Shown piece by piece: positions 18,574-28,456 of a DNA stretch of 64,000 nt. Numbering within the stretch: the stretch's first letter is position 1; every line of letters begins with the position of its first letter. The DNA is taken from the NCBI RefSeq assembly GCF_030159595.1, contig NZ_BSKJ01000005.1, positions 124,001-188,000 on the forward strand. Reading direction: 5' to 3'. The stretch comes from Pseudomonas putida. Its GTDB lineage: Bacteria > Pseudomonadota > Gammaproteobacteria > Pseudomonadales > Pseudomonadaceae. A model generated the notes under the pieces. The model was given only the letters and a program-made list of their open reading frames with translations. It was not told the DNA's origin and did no database searches. The position numbers and the translations under genes are program-made.

Positions 18574-18921
18574 TCAGCCCGCAGAAATACGTTGCTGTTC
18601 ACCACGGTAGAAGTGCTGCACCTCGACGAACTCCTGGTCGATGCGGTTGATCAGGTCTTCGATGCCGAACAGTGGGGGCCGCCGCGCACGCTCTTCCAGT
18701 TGCTGACACAGGCCGGCCAAGGCCACAGCGCCCATGTTGCTGCTGCTGCCCTTGAAGCTGTGAGCAGCCGCACCGAGCTCTTCAGCGCTTTTGGCCGCGT
18801 GCAACTGGCCTAGTCGCCGCTCGGAATCGTCGAGAAACGTCTGCACCAACTGCAGGTAGCCATCCTCCATGACCTCACGCAGGTCACTGAGTACCTTGTG
18901 GTCAATATGCATGTCAGTCAC
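18574..18921 (-). CDS. hptB: Histidine phosphotransfer protein HptB
   Basis: A 115-aa Hpt domain with phospho-acceptor H54 (AAHSFKGSSSNMGA). By comparison with P. aeruginosa HptB it should pass phosphate from hybrid kinases to the HsbR receiver encoded next to it, linking surface signalling to motility and biofilm choice. GTG at 18921 is supported by AAGGAG 7 bases upstream; an ATG lies three codons further in. Assignment rests on both domain and the hsbA-hsbR neighbours. Confidence 0.88.
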   Translation of the reverse strand: MTDMHIDHKVLSDLREVMEDGYLQLVQTFLDDSERRLGQLHAAKSAEELGAAAHSFKGSSSNMGAVALAGLCQQLEERARRPPLFGIEDLINRIDQEFVEVQHFYRGEQQRISAG

Positions 18922-18969
18922 TTGTTCACTCCTTGATCAAGCCAGATTATGCCCGAGCCAGCCAGTGGC

Positions 18970-20661
18970 TCACCATACGAACGCCACATGCGCGCAACGC
19001 CCGCCCTCGCTCCAGCACGCGTCGCTGGCCAACCGCCGCACCAGGTTCAGGCCACGACCGCTCAGCCCCTGGTCCAGCGAAGGCCGTGACAGCACCTGCT
19101 GCACATCGAAGCCAGCGCCGCTGTCGCGAACCTCGATATTCAGACGCCCGCCATCGGCGAGCGGTTCAACCTTGAAATCGATGCGCACAAAGCCGTCGGT
19201 CAACAAGCCCAGGCGCCGAGCGCGCTCCTGATAATAGTCGGCAAAACCCTGCACATCGCGCTTGAGCTGCGAGTCCAGCCCTAGCACACCATGCTCCAGG
19301 GCGTTGGAATACAACTCGCTGAGGACGCTGTGCAAGCTGCCGGTGCGCGCACGCAGACCATGAATTTCCTGCAACAACTGCACCAGGTACGGTACCGGGT
19401 TGAAGTTTTTCAGGCTCTCGCCACGCACTTCGAAGCTCAGCGACCAGTCCAACGGGCTGGAGCGGCCGCTATCAGCGTAGATCATCGGTGCCGGCACGCG
19501 CTCCTCGGCACTGAACATGCGTATGTCACACAAACTGATGTCATCGCGCGGGCGCCCGCCAAAGCGCTCCAGGGCCTGCATCACCTCGTCGAACAACCGC
19601 ACCGGGTCGCGGTTGTCGGCCAACACCGCCAGCAGGCGCTGCACGCCGAACAGGCGCTCCTGGTCGTCAGCGGTGTCGAGCACGCCATCCGACAACAGCA
19701 GCAGGCGCTCACCCGGCGCCAACGGAAGCACCTCGGTGCTGTCGTCAAAACGCTCGGCAGCCAGAATACCCAGCGGTAGATGCCGCGAACGCAGCGCCGA
19801 CAGCACCTGGCCATCCACCGACAGGCGATAGCCATCGGGCATCCCGCCATTCCACACCTCCACCGAGCCGCGCTGCATGCTGAGGTTGAGCAGCATCGCG
19901 CAACAGAACATGTCCACCGGCAGGATGCGTTTGAGCTTGGCGTTCATCTCGCGCAGGATCGGCGCCATGCCGTAGCCCTTGGCGGTCATGCCGTAGAACA
20001 CCTCAGCCAGCGGCATGGCGCCAACCGCCGCCGGCAGGCCATGGCCGGTAAAGTCACCCAGCAACACGCGCATGTCGCCGGCCGGGGTGAACGCGGCCAG
20101 CATCAGGTCGCCATTGAACAGCGCATAGGGTGACTGCAGGTAGCGGATGTTGGGCGCAGAAAGGCAACCGGAGTGGGCCACCTTATCGAAAACGGCCTTG
20201 GCCACCCGCTGCTCGTTGAGCAGGTGGTGATGGTGCCGGGTGATCTGGTCACGCTGCTCCAGCACGGTGGCTTGCAAGCGGCGCAACCGGTCCATGGCGC
20301 GAATCTTGGCAGCGAGGATCACCGCACTGTAGGGTTTGGCCATGAAGTCATCGCCGCCAGCCTCAAGGCAGCGCACCAAGCCTTCCTCTTCGTTCAGTGA
20401 AGTCAGGAAAATGATCGGCACCAGCGCCTCACCGGCCAGGGCCTTGATCTGCCGCGCCGCCTCGAAGCCGTCCATCACCGGCATCAACGCGTCCAGCAAC
20501 ACCAGCTGCGGGCACCGCTCCTGAAACAGCGCCACCGCCTGCTCGCCGTTTTCTGCGGTGAACACCTGGTGGCCCTGACGGCGAACGATCTGTGCCAGCA
20601 GCAGGCGGTCGGCGGCACCGTCCTCGGCGACCAACACGGTCAACGGCTGTTCGGCCGGCAT
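18970..20661 (-). CDS. hsbR: Response regulator with PP2C phosphatase and anti-sigma kinase-like domains (HsbR)
   Basis: A 563-aa three-domain protein. An N-terminal receiver (VLVAEDGAADRLLL; phospho-acceptor D57 in LLDALMPVMDG) is joined by a helical linker to a SpoIIE-type PP2C phosphatase (GDFTGHGLPAAVGAMP, LLLLSDGVLD). The C-terminal GHKL domain (LSELYSNALEHGVLG) resembles anti-sigma factor kinases. In P. aeruginosa HsbR controls the phosphorylation of HsbA. ATG at 20661 is chosen; a TTG at 20673 overlapping the hsbA stop would add four residues, and neither has a strong ribosome-binding site. Confidence 0.88.
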   Translation of the reverse strand: MPAEQPLTVLVAEDGAADRLLLAQIVRRQGHQVFTAENGEQAVALFQERCPQLVLLDALMPVMDGFEAARQIKALAGEALVPIIFLTSLNEEEGLVRCLEAGGDDFMAKPYSAVILAAKIRAMDRLRRLQATVLEQRDQITRHHHHLLNEQRVAKAVFDKVAHSGCLSAPNIRYLQSPYALFNGDLMLAAFTPAGDMRVLLGDFTGHGLPAAVGAMPLAEVFYGMTAKGYGMAPILREMNAKLKRILPVDMFCCAMLLNLSMQRGSVEVWNGGMPDGYRLSVDGQVLSALRSRHLPLGILAAERFDDSTEVLPLAPGERLLLLSDGVLDTADDQERLFGVQRLLAVLADNRDPVRLFDEVMQALERFGGRPRDDISLCDIRMFSAEERVPAPMIYADSGRSSPLDWSLSFEVRGESLKNFNPVPYLVQLLQEIHGLRARTGSLHSVLSELYSNALEHGVLGLDSQLKRDVQGFADYYQERARRLGLLTDGFVRIDFKVEPLADGGRLNIEVRDSGAGFDVQQVLSRPSLDQGLSGRGLNLVRRLASDACWSEGGRCAHVAFVW

Positions 20662-20669
20662 GTCGGCGC

Positions 20670-20975
20670 TCAACTGATATCGAAGAGTTTTTCGAAATTG
20701 GAGATGGCGAGTATCTTGCGCACGTCGGAGCTGGCATGCACCACCCGCACATCCGACTCATCGCCGCCCGCATGGTCGCGCAGCAACAGCAGCATGCCGA
20801 GCGCGGAACTGTCGAGGTAGGTGGTGTCTTTCAGGTCGACGATCACCGAATCGGGCGGAACGGGCTGGCGTTCGTAGGCGTCACGAAATTCCTGATGCTT
20901 GCCGAAATCGAAGCGCCCCTTGATCTTGATCGTCAGCTTTTTCCCGTCCTGCGAAAAATCAGTCTCGACTGCCAT
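20670..20975 (-). CDS. hsbA: STAS-domain anti-sigma factor antagonist HsbA
   Basis: A 101-aa STAS protein with the phosphorylatable Ser in TYLDSSALGMLLLLRDH (S56/S57). In P. aeruginosa HsbA is phosphorylated or dephosphorylated by HsbR and binds either the anti-sigma factor FlgM or the diguanylate cyclase HsbD. Its place inside the flagellar cluster, upstream of hsbR and hptB, fits a role in switching late flagellar gene expression. Confidence 0.88.
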   Translation of the reverse strand: MAVETDFSQDGKKLTIKIKGRFDFGKHQEFRDAYERQPVPPDSVIVDLKDTTYLDSSALGMLLLLRDHAGGDESDVRVVHASSDVRKILAISNFEKLFDIS

Positions 20976-21080
20976 GCTAGCGATTCCTTCGATGATGGCG
21001 GATGCAACTCCTTTAAGGTTTAGCAGGCGATGGCAGGGGTGGCAAGGTCATACTTGTACCGGCGATAGGGACGGTACAGG

Positions 21081-21533
21081 CTAAAGATGGTTTTGCCGGG
21101 GCAAGCGCTGGGACAGCTCATCCAGCAGGCGCTGCTCACGCTTGTCTTCAGCCCGTCGGGCTTCGTCCATGTAACGCTGCACCAGCTTGCGCAACCCCTC
21201 TACCCGGGCATAAGCCTGCTGCCAGATGCCACGCGCATTGTTGAGGTTGTTCTGGTGCCAGACCAGGCTCTGGCGCTGCTGGGTCATGGCCGTTTCCAAC
21301 TGCCCAAGGAAACGCTGGTAGTTGACCAGCCAACTGCCATTCACGCCCTGCCCGCCGCGGTTGATCCACTGCAGCTGGTAATCCTCGCGGAAGCGCTCCA
21401 GCTCAGCCAGCTTGGCCTGGGCCGTGGCCACCTGCTGCTGGAAGTGCCCAAGGCGCTGGGCGGCCTTGCGCTCGGCCTCCTCGGCCATGCTCACCACTGG
21501 CGCCAGGCGCGCGGCGCGTCCGGGCAGCGCCAT
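21081..21533 (-). CDS. fliJ: Flagellar export chaperone FliJ
   Basis: A 150-aa, almost entirely helical, charged protein (coiled coil from about 15 to 140) of the soluble export ATPase complex FliH-FliI-FliJ. It starts 6 bases after the fliI stop. Identification relies on length, coiled-coil character and position directly behind fliI, since FliJ sequences are poorly conserved. Confidence 0.92.
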   Translation of the reverse strand: MALPGRAARLAPVVSMAEEAERKAAQRLGHFQQQVATAQAKLAELERFREDYQLQWINRGGQGVNGSWLVNYQRFLGQLETAMTQQRQSLVWHQNNLNNARGIWQQAYARVEGLRKLVQRYMDEARRAEDKREQRLLDELSQRLPRQNHL

Positions 21534-21539
21534 GGCCTA

Positions 21540-22895
21540 TCAGCCTGCCGGGGGCGTGAAAATCGCCCCCAACTGTTCGCGGCTCTGCGCCATGCCCACG
21601 TTTTCGCTCAGGCCCTGGCGCAAGAACTCCACCAGCTTTGATTGCAAGGCAATGGCCAAGTCGGTTTCCGGATCGCCGCCGGCCACATAGGCCCCCACGC
21701 TGATCAGGTCGCGGCTTTGCGACAGGCGCGACCACAACTGCTTGAATTTCTGCGCCTGGCGCAAATGGTCAGCGTCGACCACCTGAGGCATCACCCGACT
21801 GATCGACGCTTCAATGTCGATGGCCGGGTAATGGCCTTCTTCAGCCAGTCGCCGCGACAGCACGAAGTGGCCATCGAGCACGCCCCGCGCCGCGTCAGCG
21901 ATCGGGTCCTGCTGGTCGTCACCTTCAGACAGCACGGTATAAAACGCAGTGATCGAGCCACCGCCCGGCTCGCCGTTGCCGGCCCGCTCCACCAGCTTGG
22001 GCAGCTTGGCGAACACAGACGGCGGGTAGCCCCGGGTGGCCGGCGGCTCACCGATGGCCAGGGCGATTTCCCGCTGGGCCTGGGCGAAACGGGTGAGCGA
22101 GTCCATCAGCAACAGCACGTTCTTGCCCTTGTCGCGGAAGTATTCGGCAATACGTGTGCAATACATGGCGGCGCGAAGGCGCATGAGCGGCGCGTCGTCG
22201 GCAGGCGACGCCACCACCACCGAGCGCTTCAAGCCCTCTTCCCCGAGGATGTGTTCGATGAACTCCTTCACCTCACGGCCCCGCTCGCCGATCAGGCCGA
22301 CCACGATGATTTCGGCCTCGGTGAAGCGGGTCATCATGCCCAGCAATACCGATTTACCCACGCCGGTACCGGCAAACAGGCCAAGCCGCTGACCACGGCC
22401 GACGGTAAGCAGGCCATTGATGCTGCGAATGCCCACGTCCAGCGGTTTGCTGATAGGGTCGCGGTTGAGCGGGTTGATCACCGGGCCATCCATCGGCACC
22501 CAGTCCTCCGCCTTCATCCCGCCCTTGCCATCCAGCGCGCGGCCAGCACCGTCCAGCACGCGGCCGAGCATGCTCATGCCCATGGGCAGGCGGCCGCTGT
22601 CATCCAACGGCACCACCCGGGCCCCCGGGGCAATGCCGACGATACTGCCAACCGGCATGAGGAACACCTTGGGCCCGGAAAAACCCATGACTTCGGCTTC
22701 GACCTGCACAGGGTGGTAGCTGTCGTCGTTGATCACCAGGCAGCGGCTGCCCACCGCAGCACGCAGGCCTTCGGCTTCCAGGGTGAGGCCGACCATGCGC
22801 AGCAGGCGGCCTTCGACGACGGGCTGGGCCGGCAGCTCGATGGCTTCGGCATAGCTGCCCAGGCGCTTGCCGAAACTGGTGCGCTCAAGGTGCAT
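21540..22895 (-). CDS. fliI: Flagellum-specific export ATPase FliI
   Basis: A 451-aa hexameric ATPase that energises type III export. Walker A AGTGVGKS is at 175-182, Walker B is in [20 protein letters not shown], and [13 protein letters not shown] is the family signature. The N-terminal beta-barrel domain binds FliH. The gene overlaps fliH by 11 bases. Confidence 0.97.
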   Translation of the reverse strand: MHLERTSFGKRLGSYAEAIELPAQPVVEGRLLRMVGLTLEAEGLRAAVGSRCLVINDDSYHPVQVEAEVMGFSGPKVFLMPVGSIVGIAPGARVVPLDDSGRLPMGMSMLGRVLDGAGRALDGKGGMKAEDWVPMDGPVINPLNRDPISKPLDVGIRSINGLLTVGRGQRLGLFAGTGVGKSVLLGMMTRFTEAEIIVVGLIGERGREVKEFIEHILGEEGLKRSVVVASPADDAPLMRLRAAMYCTRIAEYFRDKGKNVLLLMDSLTRFAQAQREIALAIGEPPATRGYPPSVFAKLPKLVERAGNGEPGGGSITAFYTVLSEGDDQQDPIADAARGVLDGHFVLSRRLAEEGHYPAIDIEASISRVMPQVVDADHLRQAQKFKQLWSRLSQSRDLISVGAYVAGGDPETDLAIALQSKLVEFLRQGLSENVGMAQSREQLGAIFTPPAG

Positions 22896-23664
22896 CAGCA
22901 GTGTCCACCTGGGCGTCCAGGTCTACCGTCATGTCCGGCGCGGCCGGGTGCAGCGCGTGGTCGTGCAGTTGGTCGAACAGTTGCGCCACGGCTTTTTCGA
23001 TGCGCGTCTCCATGGTTGCATCGATACGGCTGTGAAGCGTCTCGATGCGGCAACCTCCGGGCAGCAGTGCGCTGTCTTCCAGCAGCCGCCAGCTTTCCTC
23101 ATGGCGTTCGCGCAGGGCCTTGGCCAACTCGAAGTCCTGCGGATTGAGATGGATGCGGATATTGTCCGCGCCCATGGGCAGCAGCTTGAGCGCCTCACGC
23201 AGTACCTGGGTGATCTGGCTGGAATCATTGCGCAGCTCACGGCCAATCACCTGGCGGGTCATATGGGCGACCAGATGCACCACGGTTTTTTCGATCTGAG
23301 TGTCTTGCTCGGCGATCGGCTCCATCAGGTTGGCCATCAGCCGCTCAAGGCTCTCCAGCTTGACCTTCAAGGCCTCCTCGGCCTCCTGGCGAACCTTGAG
23401 CTGGGTGCTGTGAAAACCCTCGCGCTCTCCGGTGGCAAAACCTTCGTTGTAGGCTTCCTGGCGGATGGCTTCGAGCTCTTCCAGGGTCAGCGGCTGGACT
23501 TCTTCCAGCGGCACTTCCTCGACTTCTTCAACGACCTCCGGCTCCGGCTCGGGCTCGGGTTCAGGCTCCGGTTCAGGATCGAAGCTGGGCAGCGTCCACA
23601 CATCCACGCCCTCGAGGTCGCGGGCGCGGATCAGGTCGCTGGGGTGGTGTTCTTTGGTGGACAT
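22885..23664 (-). CDS. fliH: Flagellar export ATPase regulator FliH
   Basis: A 259-aa negative regulator and stator-like arm of FliI. It has an acidic N-terminal region with an unusual Pro-Glu repeat (about residues 30-42, followed by [12 protein letters not shown]), then a glycine-poor coiled coil and a C-terminal FliI-binding domain. It lies between fliG and fliI. A REP pair separates it from fliG. Confidence 0.93.
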   Translation of the reverse strand: MSTKEHHPSDLIRARDLEGVDVWTLPSFDPEPEPEPEPEPEPEVVEEVEEVPLEEVQPLTLEELEAIRQEAYNEGFATGEREGFHSTQLKVRQEAEEALKVKLESLERLMANLMEPIAEQDTQIEKTVVHLVAHMTRQVIGRELRNDSSQITQVLREALKLLPMGADNIRIHLNPQDFELAKALRERHEESWRLLEDSALLPGGCRIETLHSRIDATMETRIEKAVAQLFDQLHDHALHPAAPDMTVDLDAQVDTADAP

Positions 23665-23707
23665 GTTTTCAGGTACTCAACAAGCATGTTCGACCAACAC
23701 GGGCCTC

Positions 23708-23801
23708 TGTGGGAGCTGGCTTGCCGGCGATCAGGGCGCAGCCCTTGCCAAGCAACACCGGTGCCTGAGCGGGCCTCATCGCCGGCAAGCCAACGCCCAC
23801 A
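23708..23801. repeat. Inverted pair of REP elements between fliG and fliH
   Basis: Two opposed 24-bp arms (23708-23731 and 23778-23801) share the core GGCTTGCCGGCGAT and its complement, with one mismatch. They match a variant P. putida REP unit. They lie in the 181-base gap between fliG and fliH, the only large spacer in the fliE-J run, and could affect message stability there. Confidence 0.85.
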
Positions 23802-23845
23802 AGGACCGCACCAGCCCTCAAAATTCCATTAGCTGACCTGATGGA

Positions 23846-24865
23846 TCAGATCATTTCCTCGGCACCCTTGCCGCCAAGCACGATCTCGCCGGCTTCGGCC
23901 ATGCGGCGGGCGATGGTGAGGATTTCCTTCTGCGCCGTTTCCACGTCGCTGACCCGTACCGGCCCCTTGGCCTCCAGGTCGTCGCGCAGCAGTTCCGAAG
24001 CACGTTTGGACATGTTCTTGAAGATCTTGTCCTTGACCCGCTCGTCGGCACCCTTGAGCGACACCACCAGCACGTCGGACGACACTTCACGCAGCAGCGC
24101 CTGGATGCCACGGTCGTCGACGTCGGCGAGGTTGTTGAAGACGAACATCAGGTCTTCGATCTGCTCCGACAGGTCACTGTCAACTTCGCGGATCGCATCC
24201 ATCAGTGCACCTTCCACCGAGCTGTCGAGGAAGTTCATGATGTCGGCAGCACGCTTGATGCCGCCCAGGGTGGTGCGTGCAGCGTTGGAATTGCCCGAGA
24301 ACTGCTTCTCGAGGATCTGGTTCAGTTCCTTCAGCGCCGCCGGCTGCACGGTGTTCAGCGACGACACGCGCAAGACGATGTCCAGGCGCACCTTGTGGTC
24401 GAAGTTGCTCAACACTTCACCCGCCTGATCAGGGTCGAGATAGGCCACCACGATGGCCTGGATCTGCGGGTGTTCGTAGCGGATCACGTCGGCGACCGCA
24501 CGCGGCTCCATCCACTTCAAGCTGTCCAGGCCACTGGTATTGCCGCCGAGCAGGATACGATCGACCAGGCCATTGGCCTTGTCTTCGCCCAGCGCCTGGT
24601 TGAGCATTTTGCGGATGTAGGCATCAGAGCCCACGCCCAGGCTGGTCTGGTCGCCGACGATGTCAACGAACTCGCTCATCACCTGCTCGACCTGGTCGCG
24701 GTGCACATTACCCATCTGCGCCATGGCCACACCCACCCGCTGCACTTCCTTGGGGCCCATGTGCCGCAGCACCTGAGCCGCATCGGTCTCGCCCAGCGAG
24801 AGCAAAAGGATCGCCGCCTTGTCGACGCGGCTCAGCTTGGCGGTAACGGCTCGGTTATCACTCAT
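23846..24865 (-). CDS. fliG: Flagellar motor switch protein FliG
   Basis: A 339-aa C-ring protein that takes torque from the stators. The N-terminal FliF-binding domain (KAAILLLSLGETDAAQVLRHM), a middle domain with the EHPQ motif (IRYEHPQIQAIVVAYL), and the C-terminal torque helix with charged residues (DVLVVSLKGADERVKDKIF) are present. It overlaps fliF by 8 bases. Confidence 0.97.
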   Translation of the reverse strand: MSDNRAVTAKLSRVDKAAILLLSLGETDAAQVLRHMGPKEVQRVGVAMAQMGNVHRDQVEQVMSEFVDIVGDQTSLGVGSDAYIRKMLNQALGEDKANGLVDRILLGGNTSGLDSLKWMEPRAVADVIRYEHPQIQAIVVAYLDPDQAGEVLSNFDHKVRLDIVLRVSSLNTVQPAALKELNQILEKQFSGNSNAARTTLGGIKRAADIMNFLDSSVEGALMDAIREVDSDLSEQIEDLMFVFNNLADVDDRGIQALLREVSSDVLVVSLKGADERVKDKIFKNMSKRASELLRDDLEAKGPVRVSDVETAQKEILTIARRMAEAGEIVLGGKGAEEMI

Positions 24866-26636
24866 CGGCGTTGATCCAGTCTTTCACGACCTGGGCTACA
24901 CGGCCCGGGTCTTCGGCCACCAGGCCTTTGATTGCGTTGAGCTGTGCCTCGTAACCCTCGCTCGGGCTAGGCAGCAGAATGCTTGTCGGGCCACCCAGGC
25001 TGACGCGATCGTTGGCCAGTTCGCCATCCAACCCCACCATGCCGCCCAGCTCCATGTCGCCATCCGAGGCAGCCTGCTTGCCGCCCCCTGTGATGTTGTT
25101 GAGCACTGGCCGCAGTACGCCGAACACCAGCACCAGGATGAACACCACGCCCAGCACTTGCTTGACGATGTCCCAGAACCACGGCTGCTGATAGAAGGCG
25201 ATTTCAGCCACTTCTTCGCCACGGTCGACGGCGAACGGCACGTTGATCACCGTCACGCTGTCGCCACGGCTGGCATCGAAACCGACTGCGTCCTGCACCA
25301 GGCGAGTAAAGCGCGCCAGGTCTTCGGCGCCCCACGGCGCACGGGTGGTGTCACCGGTAGCCGGGTCAACCTTGACCTGGTCGTCCACCACCACGGCCAC
25401 CGACAGGCGGGTCATGCGCCCTTGCTGCTGACGGGTATGGCTGATGGAGCGATCGAGCTCGAAGTTTTTCGTGCTTTGCTGGCGTTTGTCCGACGGGTAT
25501 GGCGCGAGCATCGGTTGGCCGGTGGCCGGGTCCATGATCTGCTGGCCGTTGGCATCCACCAGCGGCTGGCCTGGCTGAATCGCCGCGGCCGGAGTAGCAG
25601 CACCGCCCGTGGTTTGTGGTGCCGAAGCGGCGCCTGGCGGCTGGTTGCTCAGCGCGCCTGGCACGCCTTGCGGGCCTTGGCTGCTGGCGCGCTGCTCGTC
25701 GACCGACTGCTCGCTGCGCAGGGCCGGCTGGTCGGGGTTGAACTGCTCGGCGGTCGACTCGACGGCACTGAAGTCCAGGTCAGCAGACACTTCGGCCTTG
25801 TAACGGTCATTGCCCAGCACGGGCTGCAGGATGTTGCGCACACGCTGAGTGAGCATGCTTTCCATGCGGCGGCTGTAGTCGTACTGCTTGCCGGCTTCGG
25901 TCAATGCAGAATCCTGCAACTGCTCGGACAGCAAGTTACCCTTCTGGTCGACGACGGTGACCTGGGATTTGTCCAGTTCAGGTACGCTGGTGGCGACCAG
26001 ATTGACGATGGCCATCACCTGACCGGCTTCCAGGGCTCGGCCTGGGTAGAGCTCGACCAGTACCGAAGCGCTGGGCTTGCGCTCGTCGCGCACGAACACC
26101 GAACTTTTCGGGATGGCCAGGTGCACGCGCGCACCCTTGACGTTGTTCAGGCTGGAAACGGTCCGTGCCAGTTCGCCTTCCAGGCTGCGGCGGTAGCGGG
26201 TGGCCTCCATGAACTGGCTGGTACCCAGGCCCTGCTCCTTGTCGAGCAGTTCGAAACCGACGTTGCCGTCGCTCGGCGCCACCCCGGCGGCGGCCAGTTT
26301 CAGGCGCGCACGGGAGAGGTCGTCGGCCTTGACCAGCAGAGCACCCGAGTTGGGCTCCACGTTATAGGGGATGTCGGCAGCGGCCAGGGTGTCCATGACC
26401 TGCTTGGTGTCCATGCCCGACAGGCTGCCGTACAACGGACGATAATCGGGTTGTTGCGACCACAGCACCACGGCAAAGCCGATCGCCACGCTGGCCGCCA
26501 GGCCGACCATGAGGCCGACCTGACGCAGCATCGGCATCTGTGCGATGTTTTCCAGGAACGACATACCAGGCAGCGGCCGCTTGGCCGCTGGCGTGCCTGT
26601 CTTGGCAGGGGGGTTGTCGACGACTGCTTCAGCCAT
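24858..26636 (-). CDS. fliF: Flagellar MS-ring protein FliF
   Basis: A 592-aa MS-ring subunit, the foundation of the basal body. It has two membrane helices, near residues 35-55 (LRQVGLMVGLAASVAIGFAV) and 470-490 (VKQVLGVVFILVLVFGVL). Ring-building motifs lie between them (YNVEPNSGALLVKADDLSRARLKLA). A Gly/Pro/Gln-rich periplasmic insert spans about 310-360. The cytoplasmic tail that binds FliG is at the C-terminus. Confidence 0.97.
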   Translation of the reverse strand: MAEAVVDNPPAKTGTPAAKRPLPGMSFLENIAQMPMLRQVGLMVGLAASVAIGFAVVLWSQQPDYRPLYGSLSGMDTKQVMDTLAAADIPYNVEPNSGALLVKADDLSRARLKLAAAGVAPSDGNVGFELLDKEQGLGTSQFMEATRYRRSLEGELARTVSSLNNVKGARVHLAIPKSSVFVRDERKPSASVLVELYPGRALEAGQVMAIVNLVATSVPELDKSQVTVVDQKGNLLSEQLQDSALTEAGKQYDYSRRMESMLTQRVRNILQPVLGNDRYKAEVSADLDFSAVESTAEQFNPDQPALRSEQSVDEQRASSQGPQGVPGALSNQPPGAASAPQTTGGAATPAAAIQPGQPLVDANGQQIMDPATGQPMLAPYPSDKRQQSTKNFELDRSISHTRQQQGRMTRLSVAVVVDDQVKVDPATGDTTRAPWGAEDLARFTRLVQDAVGFDASRGDSVTVINVPFAVDRGEEVAEIAFYQQPWFWDIVKQVLGVVFILVLVFGVLRPVLNNITGGGKQAASDGDMELGGMVGLDGELANDRVSLGGPTSILLPSPSEGYEAQLNAIKGLVAEDPGRVAQVVKDWINADE

Positions 26637-26651
26637 GGTTTACATCCGTCC

Positions 26652-26984
26652 TCAAACCGGCATCTGCATGATGTCTTGGTACGCCTGAACCACCTTGTTG
26701 CGTACCTGGGTCAGGGCCTGCATCGATACGCTGGCCTTTTGCGAAGCGATCATCACATCCGTCAGGTCGACGCCGCTCTTGCCGATTTCGAAGGCGTTGG
26801 ACAGCTGGGTCGAAGCCTGCTGCGTCTCATGCACCTTGCCGATGGCCTGGCCGAGCATGTCGGCAAAGGTACTTTGCCCCGGCGCCAGCTCCGGGGCTGC
26901 AGCGACCTTCGGCAACGACATGGCATCGGCCTGCATGGCCCGCATGTCCAACATCAGACGATTGAATTCAACACCTTGGCTCAT
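26652..26984 (-). CDS. fliE: Flagellar MS ring-rod junction protein FliE
   Basis: A 110-aa protein connecting the MS ring to the rod. The C-terminal half ([42 protein letters not shown]) is the conserved FliE region. ATG at 26984 has AGAAGG upstream and gives [10 protein letters not shown] longer frame (14 more residues) starts inside the leader of the sigma54 promoter and is unlikely. Confidence 0.94.
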   Translation of the reverse strand: MSQGVEFNRLMLDMRAMQADAMSLPKVAAAPELAPGQSTFADMLGQAIGKVHETQQASTQLSNAFEIGKSGVDLTDVMIASQKASVSMQALTQVRNKVVQAYQDIMQMPV

Positions 26985-27046
26985 GACCCTTCTCTCTCCC
27001 TGCGGCCGCATTTTTTTGACACTCATGCGGCGGATAGCCTACCTAA

Positions 27047-27063
27047 AGCAACAAAGGTGCCAG
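27047..27063 (-). promoter_or_regulatory. Sigma54 promoter of the fliE operon
   Basis: The minus strand reads CTGGCACCTTTGTTGCT, an essentially perfect -24/-12 match (TGGCAC, TTGCT, GG-N10-GC). It lies 62 bases upstream of the fliE ATG and just past the fleR stop. In pseudomonads this promoter class is activated by FleQ or FleR. Confidence 0.9.
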
Positions 27064-27100
27064 CCTATGTATGCCAGACAATCCGGGGCCGCTTCGATCT

Positions 27101-28456
27101 TCAGCCGAACAGACTGGCCTCGACGTCGAACCCGGCATCGCGCATCTGCGCCAGCTTGTACCGCAAGGTACGCGGACTGATCCCGAGGCGCTCAGCCGCC
27201 TCCTTGCGGCGGCCGCGCTCGGCGCGCAGGGTGTCGATGATCATCTGGTACTCGTGGCGACGCATGTCATCACCCAGCCCGCTTGCCTCAACCGCCACCT
27301 CAGGTGATGGCTCGGTGCAGGCCGACAATGGAATGGCGCCTTCCAGACAAAAATCCGCCGCCTCGATCACCCCCCCTTGCTGCAGGATCAGCGCCCGCTG
27401 CAGGGCGTTGTCCAGCTCGCGCACGTTGCCCGGCCAGGCATAAGCCTGCAGGCAGGCCCGAGCCTGAGCGGACAGCCGCACCGGGGCGTGCTTCATCTTG
27501 GCCACATGCCGCGCCAACAGGCGCTCGGCCAGCTGCAGGATGTCACCCGGGCGTTCACGCAGCGGGCGCCAGGCCAGCGGGAACACCGACAGGCGATAGT
27601 ACAGGTCTTCACGAAAGCGCCCTGCCGCCACTTCGCCGGCCAGGTCACGGTTGGTGGTAGCAAGCACTCGAATATCGAGGCTGACAGGTTTGCGCCCTCC
27701 TACCCGCTCGACCTCACGCTCCTGCAGCACGCGCAGCAACTTGGCCTGCAAGGCCATCGGCATTTCCGAAATCTCGTCGAGCAGCAAGGTGCCACCTTCG
27801 GCCTGTTCGAACTTTCCCGCCTGGGCAGCGATGGCACCGGTAAAGGCGCCCTTTTCGTGGCCAAACAGGGTAGCCTCCAGCATATTGTCGGGGATCGCCG
27901 CGCAGTTGATCGCAACGAAGGGCTGCGCTGCGCGTGGCGACTGCTGGTGAATGTAGCGCGCCAGCACTTCCTTGCCGGTACCGGATTCACCAGAAACCAG
28001 CACGGTCGAGTCACTGCGCGCCACCCGGGCGGCCAGCTCGAGCAACTGGCGGCTGGCCGGCTCGCAAGCCACCGGGCCTTCTTCGCTATTCACGCGCCCG
28101 GCGGCATGCCGCTCGACCAGGCTGAGCAGCGCCTTGGGCTCGAACGGCTTGACCAGGTAATCGGCAGCGCCTTGGCGCATCGCCTCGACCGCACGCTCGA
28201 CGGCGGCGTGCGCGGTCATCAGCAACACCGGCAACTGTGGTTGCTGACGGCGCAGCTGGCTGAGCAACTGGTGCCCGTCCATGCCAGGCATGTTCACGTC
28301 ACTGACCACCAGGCTGAAAGCGTCTTCCAGCACGGCCTCCAGCGCCTCTTCGGCACTCCCCACCGCCTGGTAGGCGAAACCGCCGATTTCCAGGGTGTCG
28401 CCCAGCGCCTGGCGCAATACGCGGTCGTCCTCGACCAGCAGCACCTTGATTGACAT
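27101..28456 (-). CDS. fleR: Sigma54-dependent response regulator FleR
   Basis: A 451-aa activator of mid-class flagellar genes. The receiver domain (LLVEDD, phospho-acceptor D53) is followed by a sigma54-interaction AAA+ domain ([24 protein letters not shown]) and a Fis-type helix-turn-helix (RKEAAERLGISPRTLRYKLAQM). I chose ATG at 28456, which overlaps the fleS stop (TAATG). The frame is open further upstream inside fleS. Confidence 0.95.
   Translation of the reverse strand: MSIKVLLVEDDRVLRQALGDTLEIGGFAYQAVGSAEEALEAVLEDAFSLVVSDVNMPGMDGHQLLSQLRRQQPQLPVLLMTAHAAVERAVEAMRQGAADYLVKPFEPKALLSLVERHAAGRVNSEEGPVACEPASRQLLELAARVARSDSTVLVSGESGTGKEVLARYIHQQSPRAAQPFVAINCAAIPDNMLEATLFGHEKGAFTGAIAAQAGKFEQAEGGTLLLDEISEMPMALQAKLLRVLQEREVERVGGRKPVSLDIRVLATTNRDLAGEVAAGRFREDLYYRLSVFPLAWRPLRERPGDILQLAERLLARHVAKMKHAPVRLSAQARACLQAYAWPGNVRELDNALQRALILQQGGVIEAADFCLEGAIPLSACTEPSPEVAVEASGLGDDMRRHEYQMIIDTLRAERGRRKEAAERLGISPRTLRYKLAQMRDAGFDVEASLFG

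Noticed and set aside
17135..23801. Repeated palindromes as a possible CRISPR array
   Set aside because: The units are inverted pairs at two distant intergenic sites without regular spacing or spacers. They match REP elements.
27005..27031. 7-bp inverted repeat in the fliE leader
   Set aside because: Short stem with a 13-base loop; too weak to claim as a regulatory element, although it lies between the sigma54 site and fliE.
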